From Fibrobacterota bacterium (GTDB taxonomy: Bacteria; Fibrobacterota; Chitinivibrionia; Chitinivibrionales; FEN-1185): DNA of 64,000 nt. Both the position numbers and the translations under genes were made by a program. The first letter of the stretch is position 1. Every line of letters starts with the position of its first letter. A model generated the notes under the pieces. That model made no database searches and had not been told where the DNA came from. It was given only the letters and a program-made list of their open reading frames with translations. The stretch lies in assembly GCA_003165595.1 (NCBI GenBank), contig PLWQ01000036.1:62001-126000 (forward strand), in the 5' to 3' direction. Shown piece after piece: positions 32,561 to 41,986 of this stretch.

Positions 32561-34551
32561 TCCCAATCGCATTTGTTCACCCGGAGTTTTTGTGGGGACT
32601 TGCCGCCTGCGCCATCCCGCTGGTGATTCACTTTCTCAACCGGAGACGCCTGCGGCGCCTCGATTTCTCCACGCTCCGCTTCTTCCCGTCGGCGGCCGTG
32701 CAAACCAGCAGGATCCGCCGGCTCAAACGCTGGCTCCTGCTGTGCGTCCGGATGGCTGTACTGTGCACCCTGGTCGCCATTTTCGCGCGGCCGTATCCGA
32801 CCAGGGATCCGTTTGCCGTGCTGCGAAATCCCGATGCGGCGATATTCGCATTTGTCGATCCGACCGTGAGCATGGACTACCGCGAGAATGGGACGCCGCT
32901 CTGGCGCACCGCCTTTGACCTGCTCGACACGCTCGGCAGGACGCTGCCGCCTGCGGCAAAGCGGTTCGAGTACAACGAGGCGCGCGGGGAATTCCTGCCG
33001 GTAAAGAAGTTTTCCCGGCCTGCGGGTTCATTTACAAGACACGGTCCTGCGCCGCTGCACAAAATGATCGCGGCCCTCGCCGCAATGCGCGGCCGCACCG
33101 CAGGCATGCCGCTGCTCGTTTGCTTGTCCGATTTCCAGGAGAATGTGAGCGCGGTGCTGGACACGCAGCTTGCACAATGTGGCGATATGCCGGTGCTCTT
33201 GGCAAGTGTGGCGCCGGCCTTGCCGTGGAACTGCGGCGTGCGCGACGTGATTGCCTCCGCGGCAAACCGGTCGGTGGTGACCGCGCGGGTGTCGTGCGCG
33301 GGCAGGGGAATGCATGCTGCGGGCGTTACGGTTACCGCGGGCGGCATGCGCGTTGGCCATGCCGTGGCAAACGCGGACCCGGGCCAGAGCGTTTCGGTGC
33401 CTGTGGGCGTGACAAGCGATTTGCCGAATCCAGGCCGGATGGTTGCACTCGATTCCGACGATCCTCTTCCCGACGACAATACCTTCTATTTTGTGCAGGG
33501 CGCGTCCGGTGCGCTGCGAGTGCTTGTTGTGGGAGATCCGGCGGAATGTTTCCCGGTCTCTGCAGCGTTTTCCGCGCTCGGGCCGTCGCAATGGAACCCC
33601 GTGGTGCGACCAGGTAGCGCCGTTGCCTACGACGACCTTGATTCCGCGGCACTCGTGATTTTGTGCGGCGTGCGCCGGCTTTCGCCTCAGCTTGCCATGT
33701 TCGTGCACGGAGCGTCGCAGGGGAAAAAGGCCGTTCTGTTCTCGCCGGTTCTCGACAGCTCGGATGCGCACGCCAACGACGTCTTGCTTCCGCTGCAGGC
33801 AGCCGGTTCGCTCAAACCGGTTTTCGATGCAAAACCCCACGCCATCGTATTTCCCGACACGGTGTCTCCTTTGTTCAGCGGGTTTGGGAGTCTCAGGAAC
33901 GCCGACGCCGAGGTCAACAGCTACTGTGCCGGGCTCAAAGGCGCGGTACTGATGCGGCTTGACAACTCCGCGCCCTTCGCCACGCATATTATTGACACAA
34001 TGGGAAACTCATGGGTGCTGCTGTCCGTGCCTATCGGCCTTGCCGCGGGAGCCGCTCCCACCCCGGGTTCGCTGTTCGAAAGAGGGCTCTACGTGCCGCT
34101 TTTGGATAGGCTCGCACGCTATGCGCTTTCGGCTATTCAAAAGGAACCGCTGTCCTGGATCGCGGGAAGGGCAGCAAGAAACCCCTATTTCGGAGCACAG
34201 CGCGGGGCGAACGTATTTGACGCGGCCGGCAGAGACATTATGCGCTGGTCAAACCAGCCGCTGGTCGTGTTCGATACGCCGGGCCTGTACCGCATCCAGC
34301 CCGACGGCGACATGGGCTCGTGGGTGAGCGTGAACATGGACACGTCGGAGGTGACTTTGACGTATCGAGCCCCTCACATCGGACCTTCTCAAACGTCAAG
34401 CGTGAAGTTTCTTCCGGCCGGCCAATTCGGACCGTTTGTGGGGCAACGGCGGCCGGGAGCTTTCTCACGGTGGCTCTGGATCATAGTCGGCCTGCTCGTT
34501 GCCGCAGAAGTACTGCTGTGGGAAAAGAAAGCGTCCCCGGCGATACGGTAG
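32557..34551 (+). CDS. BatA-like membrane protein (N-terminal double-helix domain) of the DUF58/MoxR system
   Basis: The product has 664 residues, starting at TTG 32557. It begins with the BatA N-terminal region: 'VHPEFLWGLAACAIPLVIHFLNRRRLRRLDFSTLRFF', then a second TM 'LCVRMAVLCTLVAIFARPYP'. The following domain resembles a VWA fold, but 'FVDPTVSMDY' replaces the usual DxSxS, so metal binding is doubtful. A long periplasmic region follows, and a last TM ('WLWIIVGLLVAAEVLLW') lies near the C-terminus. It overlaps the DUF58 gene, so the products probably form one envelope complex. Its role is otherwise unknown. Confidence 0.82.
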   Translation: MIPIAFVHPEFLWGLAACAIPLVIHFLNRRRLRRLDFSTLRFFPSAAVQTSRIRRLKRWLLLCVRMAVLCTLVAIFARPYPTRDPFAVLRNPDAAIFAFVDPTVSMDYRENGTPLWRTAFDLLDTLGRTLPPAAKRFEYNEARGEFLPVKKFSRPAGSFTRHGPAPLHKMIAALAAMRGRTAGMPLLVCLSDFQENVSAVLDTQLAQCGDMPVLLASVAPALPWNCGVRDVIASAANRSVVTARVSCAGRGMHAAGVTVTAGGMRVGHAVANADPGQSVSVPVGVTSDLPNPGRMVALDSDDPLPDDNTFYFVQGASGALRVLVVGDPAECFPVSAAFSALGPSQWNPVVRPGSAVAYDDLDSAALVILCGVRRLSPQLAMFVHGASQGKKAVLFSPVLDSSDAHANDVLLPLQAAGSLKPVFDAKPHAIVFPDTVSPLFSGFGSLRNADAEVNSYCAGLKGAVLMRLDNSAPFATHIIDTMGNSWVLLSVPIGLAAGAAPTPGSLFERGLYVPLLDRLARYALSAIQKEPLSWIAGRAARNPYFGAQRGANVFDAAGRDIMRWSNQPLVVFDTPGLYRIQPDGDMGSWVSVNMDTSEVTLTYRAPHIGPSQTSSVKFLPAGQFGPFVGQRRPGAFSRWLWIIVGLLVAAEVLLWEKKASPAIR

Positions 34552-34637
34552 ATCCCTCTTGCAAACGGCGTCCGGCGCGTGGTATAATGGAACATCGGCG
34601 TATTGACGCACTCCCCCGGCAGCCGCAAGGACTCACT

Positions 34638-34991
34638 ATGAAAATCGACATCTATTCGCACGGCGACTATCAGGTCCTCAAGATCGAAGAAGACCTGCAG
34701 GTGATTTCCGATTTGTCGGAGCTCAAGTTTCTCATTGAAGGATACCTCAAGCGAGGCAGGCGCCACATTGCCGTCGGGTTTACCACCGCGTCGTACATTT
34801 ACAGCGGTGCACTGGCCGTGCTTGTCGACTGCTACAAGAAGATTCTCAGGGACGGCGGAGACCTGTGCATCATAGAGCCCAATGCGGAAATCCTCGGGAT
34901 CTTCAACCTCCTCAACATCAGCAAGGTCCTTCATATCTATCATTCGGAGGACGAACTGCCGGCCGTTACCGCCAACGAAATCGTCCGGTAG
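34638..34991 (+). CDS. STAS-domain protein, anti-sigma-factor antagonist type
   Basis: The product has 117 residues from ATG 34638, with an AAGGA box 7 nt ahead. The fold pattern is STAS: 'VLKIEEDLQVISDLSELKFLI' and 'HIAVGFTTASYIYSGALAVLVDCYKKI'. The Ser in 'IYSGALAVL' is at the place of the phosphorylatable Ser of SpoIIAA. The usual Asp before it is replaced ('FTTASY'), so regulation may differ. The end 'ILGIFNLLNISKVLHIYHSEDE' matches the helix-strand end of the family. No anti-sigma kinase gene is adjacent, so its partner is unknown. Confidence 0.85.
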   Translation: MKIDIYSHGDYQVLKIEEDLQVISDLSELKFLIEGYLKRGRRHIAVGFTTASYIYSGALAVLVDCYKKILRDGGDLCIIEPNAEILGIFNLLNISKVLHIYHSEDELPAVTANEIVR

Positions 34992-35089
34992 TCCCGGCTC
35001 CGTCGTCGACGCCTCTGCATCCTTCAAATTATTTCCGCCTGCATCATGTATTTTTCCCCTTCGTCGTTTTCTCAAAGGCACTCCCCGTC

Positions 35090-38000
35090 ATGACACAGGA
35101 TCGATGGCTCTATCGTGACCTGCTTTCGTCCGCAACGCCGATACTATTTGATGGCGCCATGGGTACGCAGATCCAGGAATCCGGCGTGCGCACGGAGGAC
35201 TACCGAGGCCACGAAGGGTGCAACGAAATCCTCGTTTTATCGCGTCCCGACGTTATCACCGAAATCCACAAGCGGTATCTTCGCGTCGGCGCCAATGTTA
35301 TTGAGACAAACACCTTTGGCGCCAACAGCGTGAAGCTTGGTGAATTCGGGCTGGCGGCGAGCGTGCGGGAAATAAACTTGAGTGCGGCTTCGCTGGCGCG
35401 CACGGCGGTCGCGGAGGCGTGCTGCTCGCACGCGTGCCTTGTGTGCGGCACCATGGGGCCCACGGGGCTTCTTTCGTCCCCCACGGGTGGCGCGAACAAA
35501 AGGCCCTCTTTCGATGACCGCGCCGCAGTGTATCGCGAGCAGGCCGAGGCGCTCGTTGACGGTGGGGTAGACCTGCTGCTGCTCGAAACAATGCACGACC
35601 TCCTCGAGCTGCGCGCCGCTGTGTGGGGCATACGGCGTATGCTTGACGAACGCTCCATTTCCATCCCGCTCCAGGCGCATGCCACGGTCGATGCGGCCGG
35701 GCGCATGCTGCTCGGTTCCGACATCCCGGCCTTTCTCGGCGCCGCGGGGAACCTCGGCCTGGACGCCCTTGGCCTCAATTGCTCCACGGGTCCGCACGAG
35801 ATGAGGGGCCACGTTCTGGAGCTCCTGCGCCTGTCGCCGCAGCCAGTTTCCATGATGCCCAACGCGGGCATGCCGGAAAATGCGGCGGGCCGGGCTGTTT
35901 ACAAAATGGACCCGCAGGAATTCGCCGGCGTGATTGCCCCCCTGGTAGTCGAAAACGGCCTCGCCGTTGTCGGCGGCTGCTGCGGCACCACACCCGCGCA
36001 CATTACCGCCCTGTCGCAGGCGCTGGCGGGAAAAGGCGTTGCCCGGCGTTCGATTGCGGCGAAAACGTTTTTGGCCTCGGGTATTTCCGGCCGGGACCTG
36101 GAGCGCGAACCAAAACCGCTTGTGGTGGGCGAACGGCTCAACTCACAGGGATCGAAGAAGACCAAGGAACTGGTTCTGTCGCGAAATTTCGACGAGCTCT
36201 ACCAAATCGCGAAGCAGCAGGCCGCAAGGGGAAGCTCCATACTTGACATTTGCGTTGCCGTGAGCGAGCGCGACGACGAACGGGAAGTGATGGCCGATCT
36301 GGTGTCGTTCCTGTCGGAACGGGTGTCGGTGCCGTTCTGCATCGACTCCACGGAACCGGCGGTAATCCGTGCCGCGCTTGCGGTCTGCCCGGGCTCTGCG
36401 CTTATCAACTCCATAAACCTGGAGCGCGGCGGGAAACGGGCGCGCGAAATCCTGTCTATTGCACGGGAGTTCGGCTGCCCCGTGGTTGCGCTCACTATCG
36501 ACGACGCAGGAATGGCAAAGACCGTTGCCGCAAAACTCGACTGCACCCGGCGCATTCGCGACCTTGCCTGCGGCGAGTTCCTGCTGCCAGAGCATTTTGT
36601 CTATGTAGACCCGCTCACCTTTACGCTTGCGACGGGCGATGCCGGCAGCGCCGATGCGGCCAAAAATAGCCTTGAAGCCCTGTTCCGGATCAAGGAGGAA
36701 ATGCCCGGCCTGCGCACCATCATGGGCGTGAGTAACGTGTCGTTCGGGCTCGCGCCGGCGTCCCGGAGGGTGCTCAACAACGTCATGCTGCACTACGCGG
36801 CGCAGGCGGGGCTCGACGCCGCTATTTTCAACCCCCTGCATCTCGACAGGATAGAAACCTACGACCCTGTTGTCCGGGGTCTTGCCGAAGAATTGCTGTT
36901 CAATCGCGCGGCCGGAGCGCTTGCAGAATTTGTCAATGCATTTGCAAAAGCAACCCCTGCGCCCGTGGCGCCGCGCACAGCCGAAAAGGCGCTTGCGCCG
37001 GACCTTGCCCTTCGCGACAAAATCCTCAATCGCGACCGGCGGGACCTGGCAATGTGCATCGAGACGCTGCTTGCCGCGCGGGAGCCGCAGGACATTCTGA
37101 ACACCGTCCTACTCCCGGCAATGGCCGAGGTGGGCGCCAGAATGGACAGGGGAGAAATGATCCTGCCGTTCGTACTCCAGGCCGCCGAGGTGATGAAGGA
37201 GGCGCTGTCGATCCTTGGGCCCCGCCTCGCGTCCGCCAGCGCGGGCCGCCGGGGAAAGATTGTGATGGCAACCGTGTACGGCGACGTGCACGACATCGGC
37301 AAGAACCTGGTTGCGTCAATTCTTAGAAATCAAGGGTACGACGTAGTGGACCTCGGCAAGCAGGTCCAGCTTGAGGCGCTGATTGCCGCCGTGCGGGCCG
37401 AAAAGCCAGACGCGCTCGGGCTGTCGGCGCTGCTCGTCACCACGAGCCGGGAAATGGGCCGCTGTGTTGCCGAACTCGCCAGGCTGAACCTGCGCGTACC
37501 GCTCCTGGTGGGCGGCGCGGCCGTGAATCGGGAGTCTGCGAAACGAATTTCGGTTCTCGACAACGGAAAATCGTACGCGGGCGGCGTCTACTTTGCAAAG
37601 GATGCTTTCGAAGCTGCGCGCGTGCTCGACGGGATAAAAAAGGGCGGGGCCCGGCCTCCGGCCGCCGCGGTGACCGTCCCCATCGCCCCGCGAACGGCGG
37701 CTTCGGCCGCTGCCGAGCCGGAGCCGCTGCCGCAGCCGGAGATCGTGACCCCGCAATTTTACGGTACGAGCCAGGTGCTGCGCTGGGATGCATCCGCTCT
37801 TTTGGCCGGCATCGATGCGAAACGGCTGTTCAAAGGGCATTTCGGTGGCGGCAACCTGAGCGAAGGCGCCTATGCCGAGGCTGTGACCAGGGATTTTACA
37901 CCTGCGCTGGAGAACCTCAAACAGGCGATTATTGACAAAAACCTGCTCGACGCGGCAGGGCTGTACTGCATCTTGCCGGTATTCACCCACGAGACTCGGC

Positions 38001-38479
38001 TGATTATTCTCGATCCGGGGGACTTTTCCTCCCAGCTTGCCGAGTTCGAAATGCCCAGGCAGCCGAGGGCAAAGAACCGCTCGATCGCCGACTATTTCAA
38101 GGAAGACGGAGACGTGCTGGGAGTGCAGATCGTTACCGTTGGTAAAGCAATCGACCGGGAGAGGGACGGTTTGTTGTCCGCCGATGGCCAATCCAGCGCA
38201 GGCTTTTACCTCAACGCAATCGCCAATTATCTCACGGAACAGCTCGCAAACAAGGTGAGCGCCGAGATCCGCCGGGCCTGTTTTCTTCCTTCGGACCGGG
38301 GCCGCCGGTATTCGTTCGGCTATCCCGGACTGCCCGGCGTGGAAAGCCAGGCGGTTCTGTTTGAAATTCTCGGCGTGGAGGAACGGCTCGGCGTTTCGCT
38401 GACGCCGGGGTTCCAGATGGTGCCGGAACACTCGACAATGGGGATTTTCGTGCATCATCCGCAGGCGGAATATTTCTAA
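35090..38479 (+). CDS. metH: Cobalamin-dependent methionine synthase
   Basis: The product has 1,129 residues from ATG 35090. It transfers a methyl group from methyltetrahydrofolate to homocysteine via cobalamin. Domains in order: the homocysteine domain (1-320), with zinc cysteines in 'LNCST' and 'VGGCCGTT'; the pterin domain (~345-610, 'VGERLNSQGSKKTKELV'); the cobalamin cap (~640-735); the B12 domain with 'GDVHDIGKNL', whose His coordinates cobalt; and the AdoMet reactivation domain (~890-1129), ending 'EHSTMGIFVHH'. All four modules are present, so this is a full-length MetH. Between the B12 and reactivation domains is an Ala/Pro-rich linker. No cobalamin riboswitch is visible in the 98-bp upstream gap. 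Confidence 0.97.
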   Translation: MTQDRWLYRDLLSSATPILFDGAMGTQIQESGVRTEDYRGHEGCNEILVLSRPDVITEIHKRYLRVGANVIETNTFGANSVKLGEFGLAASVREINLSAASLARTAVAEACCSHACLVCGTMGPTGLLSSPTGGANKRPSFDDRAAVYREQAEALVDGGVDLLLLETMHDLLELRAAVWGIRRMLDERSISIPLQAHATVDAAGRMLLGSDIPAFLGAAGNLGLDALGLNCSTGPHEMRGHVLELLRLSPQPVSMMPNAGMPENAAGRAVYKMDPQEFAGVIAPLVVENGLAVVGGCCGTTPAHITALSQALAGKGVARRSIAAKTFLASGISGRDLEREPKPLVVGERLNSQGSKKTKELVLSRNFDELYQIAKQQAARGSSILDICVAVSERDDEREVMADLVSFLSERVSVPFCIDSTEPAVIRAALAVCPGSALINSINLERGGKRAREILSIAREFGCPVVALTIDDAGMAKTVAAKLDCTRRIRDLACGEFLLPEHFVYVDPLTFTLATGDAGSADAAKNSLEALFRIKEEMPGLRTIMGVSNVSFGLAPASRRVLNNVMLHYAAQAGLDAAIFNPLHLDRIETYDPVVRGLAEELLFNRAAGALAEFVNAFAKATPAPVAPRTAEKALAPDLALRDKILNRDRRDLAMCIETLLAAREPQDILNTVLLPAMAEVGARMDRGEMILPFVLQAAEVMKEALSILGPRLASASAGRRGKIVMATVYGDVHDIGKNLVASILRNQGYDVVDLGKQVQLEALIAAVRAEKPDALGLSALLVTTSREMGRCVAELARLNLRVPLLVGGAAVNRESAKRISVLDNGKSYAGGVYFAKDAFEAARVLDGIKKGGARPPAAAVTVPIAPRTAASAAAEPEPLPQPEIVTPQFYGTSQVLRWDASALLAGIDAKRLFKGHFGGGNLSEGAYAEAVTRDFTPALENLKQAIIDKNLLDAAGLYCILPVFTHETRLIILDPGDFSSQLAEFEMPRQPRAKNRSIADYFKEDGDVLGVQIVTVGKAIDRERDGLLSADGQSSAGFYLNAIANYLTEQLANKVSAEIRRACFLPSDRGRRYSFGYPGLPGVESQAVLFEILGVEERLGVSLTPGFQMVPEHSTMGIFVHHPQAEYF

Positions 38480-38537
38480 ATGCAGATTGTGGAATGATGA
38501 AATACAGGTGACCTCTACATATTCAAAAACGCGTTTT

Positions 38538-38669
38538 GTCATTGCGAGCGAAGCGAAGCAATCTCGCGTTTTTGCAAAGAATTCCGGGAGATTCGCAGGA
38601 GCGGCTACTCCTGTAGGGTTGTATGCAGTAGTAGTCGTGGTGCCACGTCGCTACGCTCCTCGCAATGAC
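38538..38669. repeat. GTCATTGCGAG inverted-repeat element
   Basis: GTCATTGCGAG (38538-38548) is repeated in perfect reverse complement (CTCGCAATGAC 38659-38669), enclosing ~110 bp. The left end continues with the CGAAGCGAAGCAATCTCGCG run, as in common dispersed intergenic repeats known to me from other bacteria. It lies in the 291-bp gap between metH and the MFS gene and encodes nothing credible. Confidence 0.75.
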
Positions 38670-38770
38670 ATCAACGCAATTTTTAGAGGTTCCCTACCGT
38701 TGACGGCGCTCCATTGCACATCCCAAGAAATTTTGCGAATCGGCTGTCCACCATCGCAGCGCGAGAGAGA

Positions 38771-40000
38771 ATGTCCATGATGTCCCCTTCCGATCTTCTG
38801 CCGGGCCCCGCCTTCTCCGAGCACGATCGCGGCCGCGGCCTTTTCTTCCTTAAAATCGCCTCTGCTGCCGTCGGCTTCGCGATGCTGCTGCAGCTCAGCG
38901 TCAACAACAATTTTCTTGTGCAGGAAATTCACATTTCCGGTTTCCAGGCCGGCCTGCTCGAAACGGCGCGTGAAAGCTGCGGCATCTTCGCTTTTGCCAT
39001 TCTTGCGCTCATTGCAGGTCTGGCCGAACCGCTTATCGCAAGTCTCGTTGTCCTGGTATTTGCGCTCGGGCTCTCGTCGTATGCTTTTGCGCCCACGTAC
39101 GGCTGGGTGATTATTTTGAGCCTGGTGTGGAGCCAGGGGTTGCACATCTGGATGCCGCTCCCAAATTCCATGACCCTTGCGCTTGCGGAAAAGGGAAAGG
39201 CGGGCGCGAGGCTGGGACAGGTTGCGGCTTTTGGGTCCATAGGCTCCGGGATCGGCCTTGTTGCCGCCCTCATATTGACAAAAGCACATATTCCCATACG
39301 TCCGCTGTACCTGATGGCGGGCGGCGTGGCCGTGCTCGGCTCGGCAGCCTGCCTCATGATACCGCGCAATATCAAGACGCCCGGACCAAAGCTTCTGTTT
39401 AGGCGGCGCTACGCAACGTATTACCTGCTCTGCTTTTTTGAGGGATGGCGAAAGCAAATCGCAATGTGTTTCGCGGGTTTCCTTCTTGTAAAGAATCATC
39501 ACGCGTCGCTCAGCGTGATGTTGGTGTTGTGGGGGAGTATCCAGCTCGCAAGCTGGCTGTCCGCGCCGCCCATTGGCCGGCTTATCGACCGGGTGGGGGA
39601 GAAGCGCGTGCTCACCACCTATTATTCGATCCTGATTCTGGTCTTTGTCGCATATGCGGCCGTCAATGTTTCCGGTATCCTCTACGCCATCTTTGTGATC
39701 GACGGTACCCTGTCGGTGTGTAATACGGCATTTTCCACGTATGTCAACCGGATCGCTCCCGCAAGCGAGCACACCCCCACGCTTTCCATGGGCGTTGCGG
39801 CCAACCATGTGGCGGCGGTTGCCATGCCCTTCGTGGGGGGGCTGTTGTGGAATTACGTCGGCTTTCGGTGGGCGTTTCTTATCGGCATTCCCGCGGCGCT
39901 GGCGAGCATGGTGGTTGTGTCGAGGATGCGGCCCGGGTCTTCAGTTGAGGAGACGGTTGTGACTGCCCAGGCCGGGCTGCCGATGGACGGAGAAATGTAG
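38771..40000 (+). CDS. Major facilitator superfamily transporter
   Basis: The product has about 409 residues. ATG 38771 is preceded by GAGAGA; starts at 38777 or 38780 are also possible. Twelve hydrophobic segments can be traced in two halves separated by a basic loop ('IPRNIKTPGPKLLFRRRYATYYLL'). 'LIDRVGEKRVLTTYYS' in the second half matches the MFS loop motif. The substrate is not evident from sequence or context, since neighbours are metH and an exported protein. It ends 156 bp before the next start. Confidence 0.85.
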   Translation: MSMMSPSDLLPGPAFSEHDRGRGLFFLKIASAAVGFAMLLQLSVNNNFLVQEIHISGFQAGLLETARESCGIFAFAILALIAGLAEPLIASLVVLVFALGLSSYAFAPTYGWVIILSLVWSQGLHIWMPLPNSMTLALAEKGKAGARLGQVAAFGSIGSGIGLVAALILTKAHIPIRPLYLMAGGVAVLGSAACLMIPRNIKTPGPKLLFRRRYATYYLLCFFEGWRKQIAMCFAGFLLVKNHHASLSVMLVLWGSIQLASWLSAPPIGRLIDRVGEKRVLTTYYSILILVFVAYAAVNVSGILYAIFVIDGTLSVCNTAFSTYVNRIAPASEHTPTLSMGVAANHVAAVAMPFVGGLLWNYVGFRWAFLIGIPAALASMVVVSRMRPGSSVEETVVTAQAGLPMDGEM

Positions 40001-40156
40001 AAGCGAACATCGCCGTCGCCGATGCAATAGCCGCCGAACGAGATAGTTGAGTTCTGCTGAATCAGGTGACGTGCAAATCTACTATTTTTCTGCAACGGAT
40101 GTCGTTTCGCTCTCTATCACATGATGCCCGAGCCACAGAAAGCGGTTGCCTCCGTG

Positions 40157-41365
40157 ATGATCCATCCTGACGTTCGCCGCCATTCGAGAATCAGTCGCGC
40201 AGGTCTTCTTGTTCTCCTCGCCCCCAGTTTCTTATTTGCAAAGACCGCGCCCGCACCTGCAGCAATTCCAGCGCCCGTGACGCTTCCTTTCTCACCGCTC
40301 GTGCACTCGGCCTTCACGCTGCCGTATCCCAACAAGGTGGCCGTGGAAACGCGGGCCGGCGACGCGGGATATCAGTTTGCAATCGTCACGTTCGTTGACC
40401 GCGACCTCTTTATCGTGGATACCATTTCCACCGACGATTTCAAGGGCGGCACGATCTCGGTGCTTGGAGCGCTCGACGACAAGAAATTGCTCCTGCTGTT
40501 GCCCGCAGGGATCGACGTACTCGATCTCAAGCTCAAGATGGTCACCGACGAATATGCCACGGTCTCGCCTCGAGCCGATCTTGAGCCCCAATATTTTCAA
40601 GCAGTTCTCACAAGCACCGATCCGCTTTCGGTGATTGCGGAAGTCCAGCCTTCAATCGACGCTGACGGCGTGGTGGACCCCACACAGCATTCGCTGGTGT
40701 ACGACGAAGTGGTGAGAAAGAAAACCAAGGGCCGCATTTCACTGATCCATCCGCTCAAAGAGCCGCCGCCCGTCTTCTTGAGCACGGATCTCATCATCTA
40801 CAGGAACAAAAGAAAGGATCCGTCCGAACCATGGAAGGCGCTTGACAAATCGCTATCCGCGGTCCGTCATCCTTTGTGCACGGTTCTCGATACGGCCTAT
40901 GCGCGCGCGGCCATATTCGGAATCGCGCTTTCCCAACAGTGCCGAAAAGCAATCGTGTTTTCCATTGAGGGATCCAATTCGCGTCCTGCGCTGAGCTGCG
41001 TCTCATGGCAGGACGGTCGCGTCACCCCGATCGTGGTAGCCGGAGGCGATCTCACCGGCCTGAGGAACCTGATGGTCTCTCCATCGGGCAAGTGGGCCTT
41101 CTTTACTGCCTCCATCGACAACGCCGGAAAACAATGGATGGGCCACTGTCTCCTCGACCTCGATGCGGCATTGAGCCCGTTTCCGCGGATCCTCGCCAGC
41201 GCCTCCAAGAACGATCGCGTCGCCTGGATCAACGGCGGCGAGTCGCTGGCGGTTTTCAGCGAGGGGAAAATCTCGGTTTGGGTCCTCCCGAAGAACACGG
41301 CAAACATTGTTCAAGCCAAGGACGCAAAGAAGAAAGGCTCCCGGCAAAAGCGCAGAGTGCAGTGA
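40157..41365 (+). CDS. Exported protein of unknown function
   Basis: The product has about 402 residues from ATG 40157. A start at 40121 is possible and no clear ribosome-binding site decides. A signal peptide ('RAGLLVLLAPSFLFAKTAPA') is followed by repeated strand-turn patterns ('FAIVTFVDRDLFIVDTIS', 'GTISVLGALDDKKLLLLLPAGIDVLDLK', 'FSIEGSNSRPALSCVSWQDGRVTPIVV'), suggestive of a beta-propeller. The C-terminus is very basic ('AKDAKKKGSRQKRRVQ'). I recognise no named family. It stands alone before the promoter of the giant surface protein. Confidence 0.65.
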   Translation: MIHPDVRRHSRISRAGLLVLLAPSFLFAKTAPAPAAIPAPVTLPFSPLVHSAFTLPYPNKVAVETRAGDAGYQFAIVTFVDRDLFIVDTISTDDFKGGTISVLGALDDKKLLLLLPAGIDVLDLKLKMVTDEYATVSPRADLEPQYFQAVLTSTDPLSVIAEVQPSIDADGVVDPTQHSLVYDEVVRKKTKGRISLIHPLKEPPPVFLSTDLIIYRNKRKDPSEPWKALDKSLSAVRHPLCTVLDTAYARAAIFGIALSQQCRKAIVFSIEGSNSRPALSCVSWQDGRVTPIVVAGGDLTGLRNLMVSPSGKWAFFTASIDNAGKQWMGHCLLDLDAALSPFPRILASASKNDRVAWINGGESLAVFSEGKISVWVLPKNTANIVQAKDAKKKGSRQKRRVQ

Positions 41366-41637
41366 GGAATTGGTGATGATCGCGCGAAATGCCGTTGCCT
41401 CCGACACTTTTGCTGTCGCGACCTGAATAAGTCCGCAAAGAACCTGGTAATCCTCGTCAACAACCTGCACCCAAAACTTAGCGGGCACGGATACCGGTCA
41501 GGATGATATGACCGCGGTCTCGCCCGCAATCCACATTAGTGCACCCTCGTTTTTCACCGCGCAGGCAAAGCAAGCAGATCGTGACCGGCGGTAACCCCGG
41601 CAAATTCATCAGGTTGTTTAATCGATTAATTATGCGC

Positions 41638-41666
41638 TTGACTATTCATCCTTTCGCCTATACAAT
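41638..41666 (+). promoter_or_regulatory. Sigma-70-type promoter of the giant surface-protein gene
   Basis: TTGACT (41638-41643) and TACAAT (41661-41666) are separated by 17 nt, close to consensus in a GC-rich genome. The predicted transcript starts near 41673 and has a leader of about 230-310 nt. Confidence 0.7.
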
Positions 41667-41749
41667 ATAGGTTGCGTTTGCACCTTTGAAGAAACCCCGG
41701 TGAATCCCATAGCGAGCGATTATAAGTATGTTCTTTTTCCATAGGGATG

Positions 41750-41783
41750 GAAAGATTCTCCGCAGGTTGCTGCGGAGTCTTTC
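41750..41783 (+). promoter_or_regulatory. Leader hairpin upstream of the giant gene
   Basis: GAAAGA (41750-41755), a two-base bulge and CTCCGCAG (41758-41765) pair with CTGCGGAG (41770-41777) and TCTTTC (41778-41783); the loop is GTTG. That is 14 bp in all. A short AATTTTC follows, which is too weak for a certain terminator, so an attenuator or RNA-stability role is possible. Confidence 0.55.
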
Positions 41784-41986
41784 AATTTTCGGCAGTGATA
41801 CGCGATGCAAAAGTGACAGGCATCACGGTGGATTATCTGCTTTCGGGATACAATTGAGAATGCAGCGCTTTGTCTGCAGGACGATGAAGGTGTGGGCTGG
41901 GAATGAAGATCCGCATAAGGCAAGTTGCCGCGGAAACGGCGCAGAGAATGCATGAGTTTCCTCCAAAGCGTCCTCCTGGAACCATT

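Larger units (their letters stand above)
41366..41986. other. Long intergenic region with promoter and structured leader
   Basis: There is no gene in these ~620 bp. The first ~270 bp show nothing distinctive. A good sigma-70 promoter lies at 41638-41666 and a strong hairpin at 41750-41783, after which ~200 nt of leader run to the giant-gene start. Within the leader, GATGC (41803-41807) can pair with GCATC (41819-41823). Confidence 0.6.

Noticed and set aside
41795-41830. c-di-GMP (GEMM) riboswitch in the giant-gene leader
   Set aside because: ACGCGATGCAAAAG has some likeness to GEMM core bases, but the tetraloop-receptor helices and the paired GGnCnC/GGGAC-type boxes are missing.
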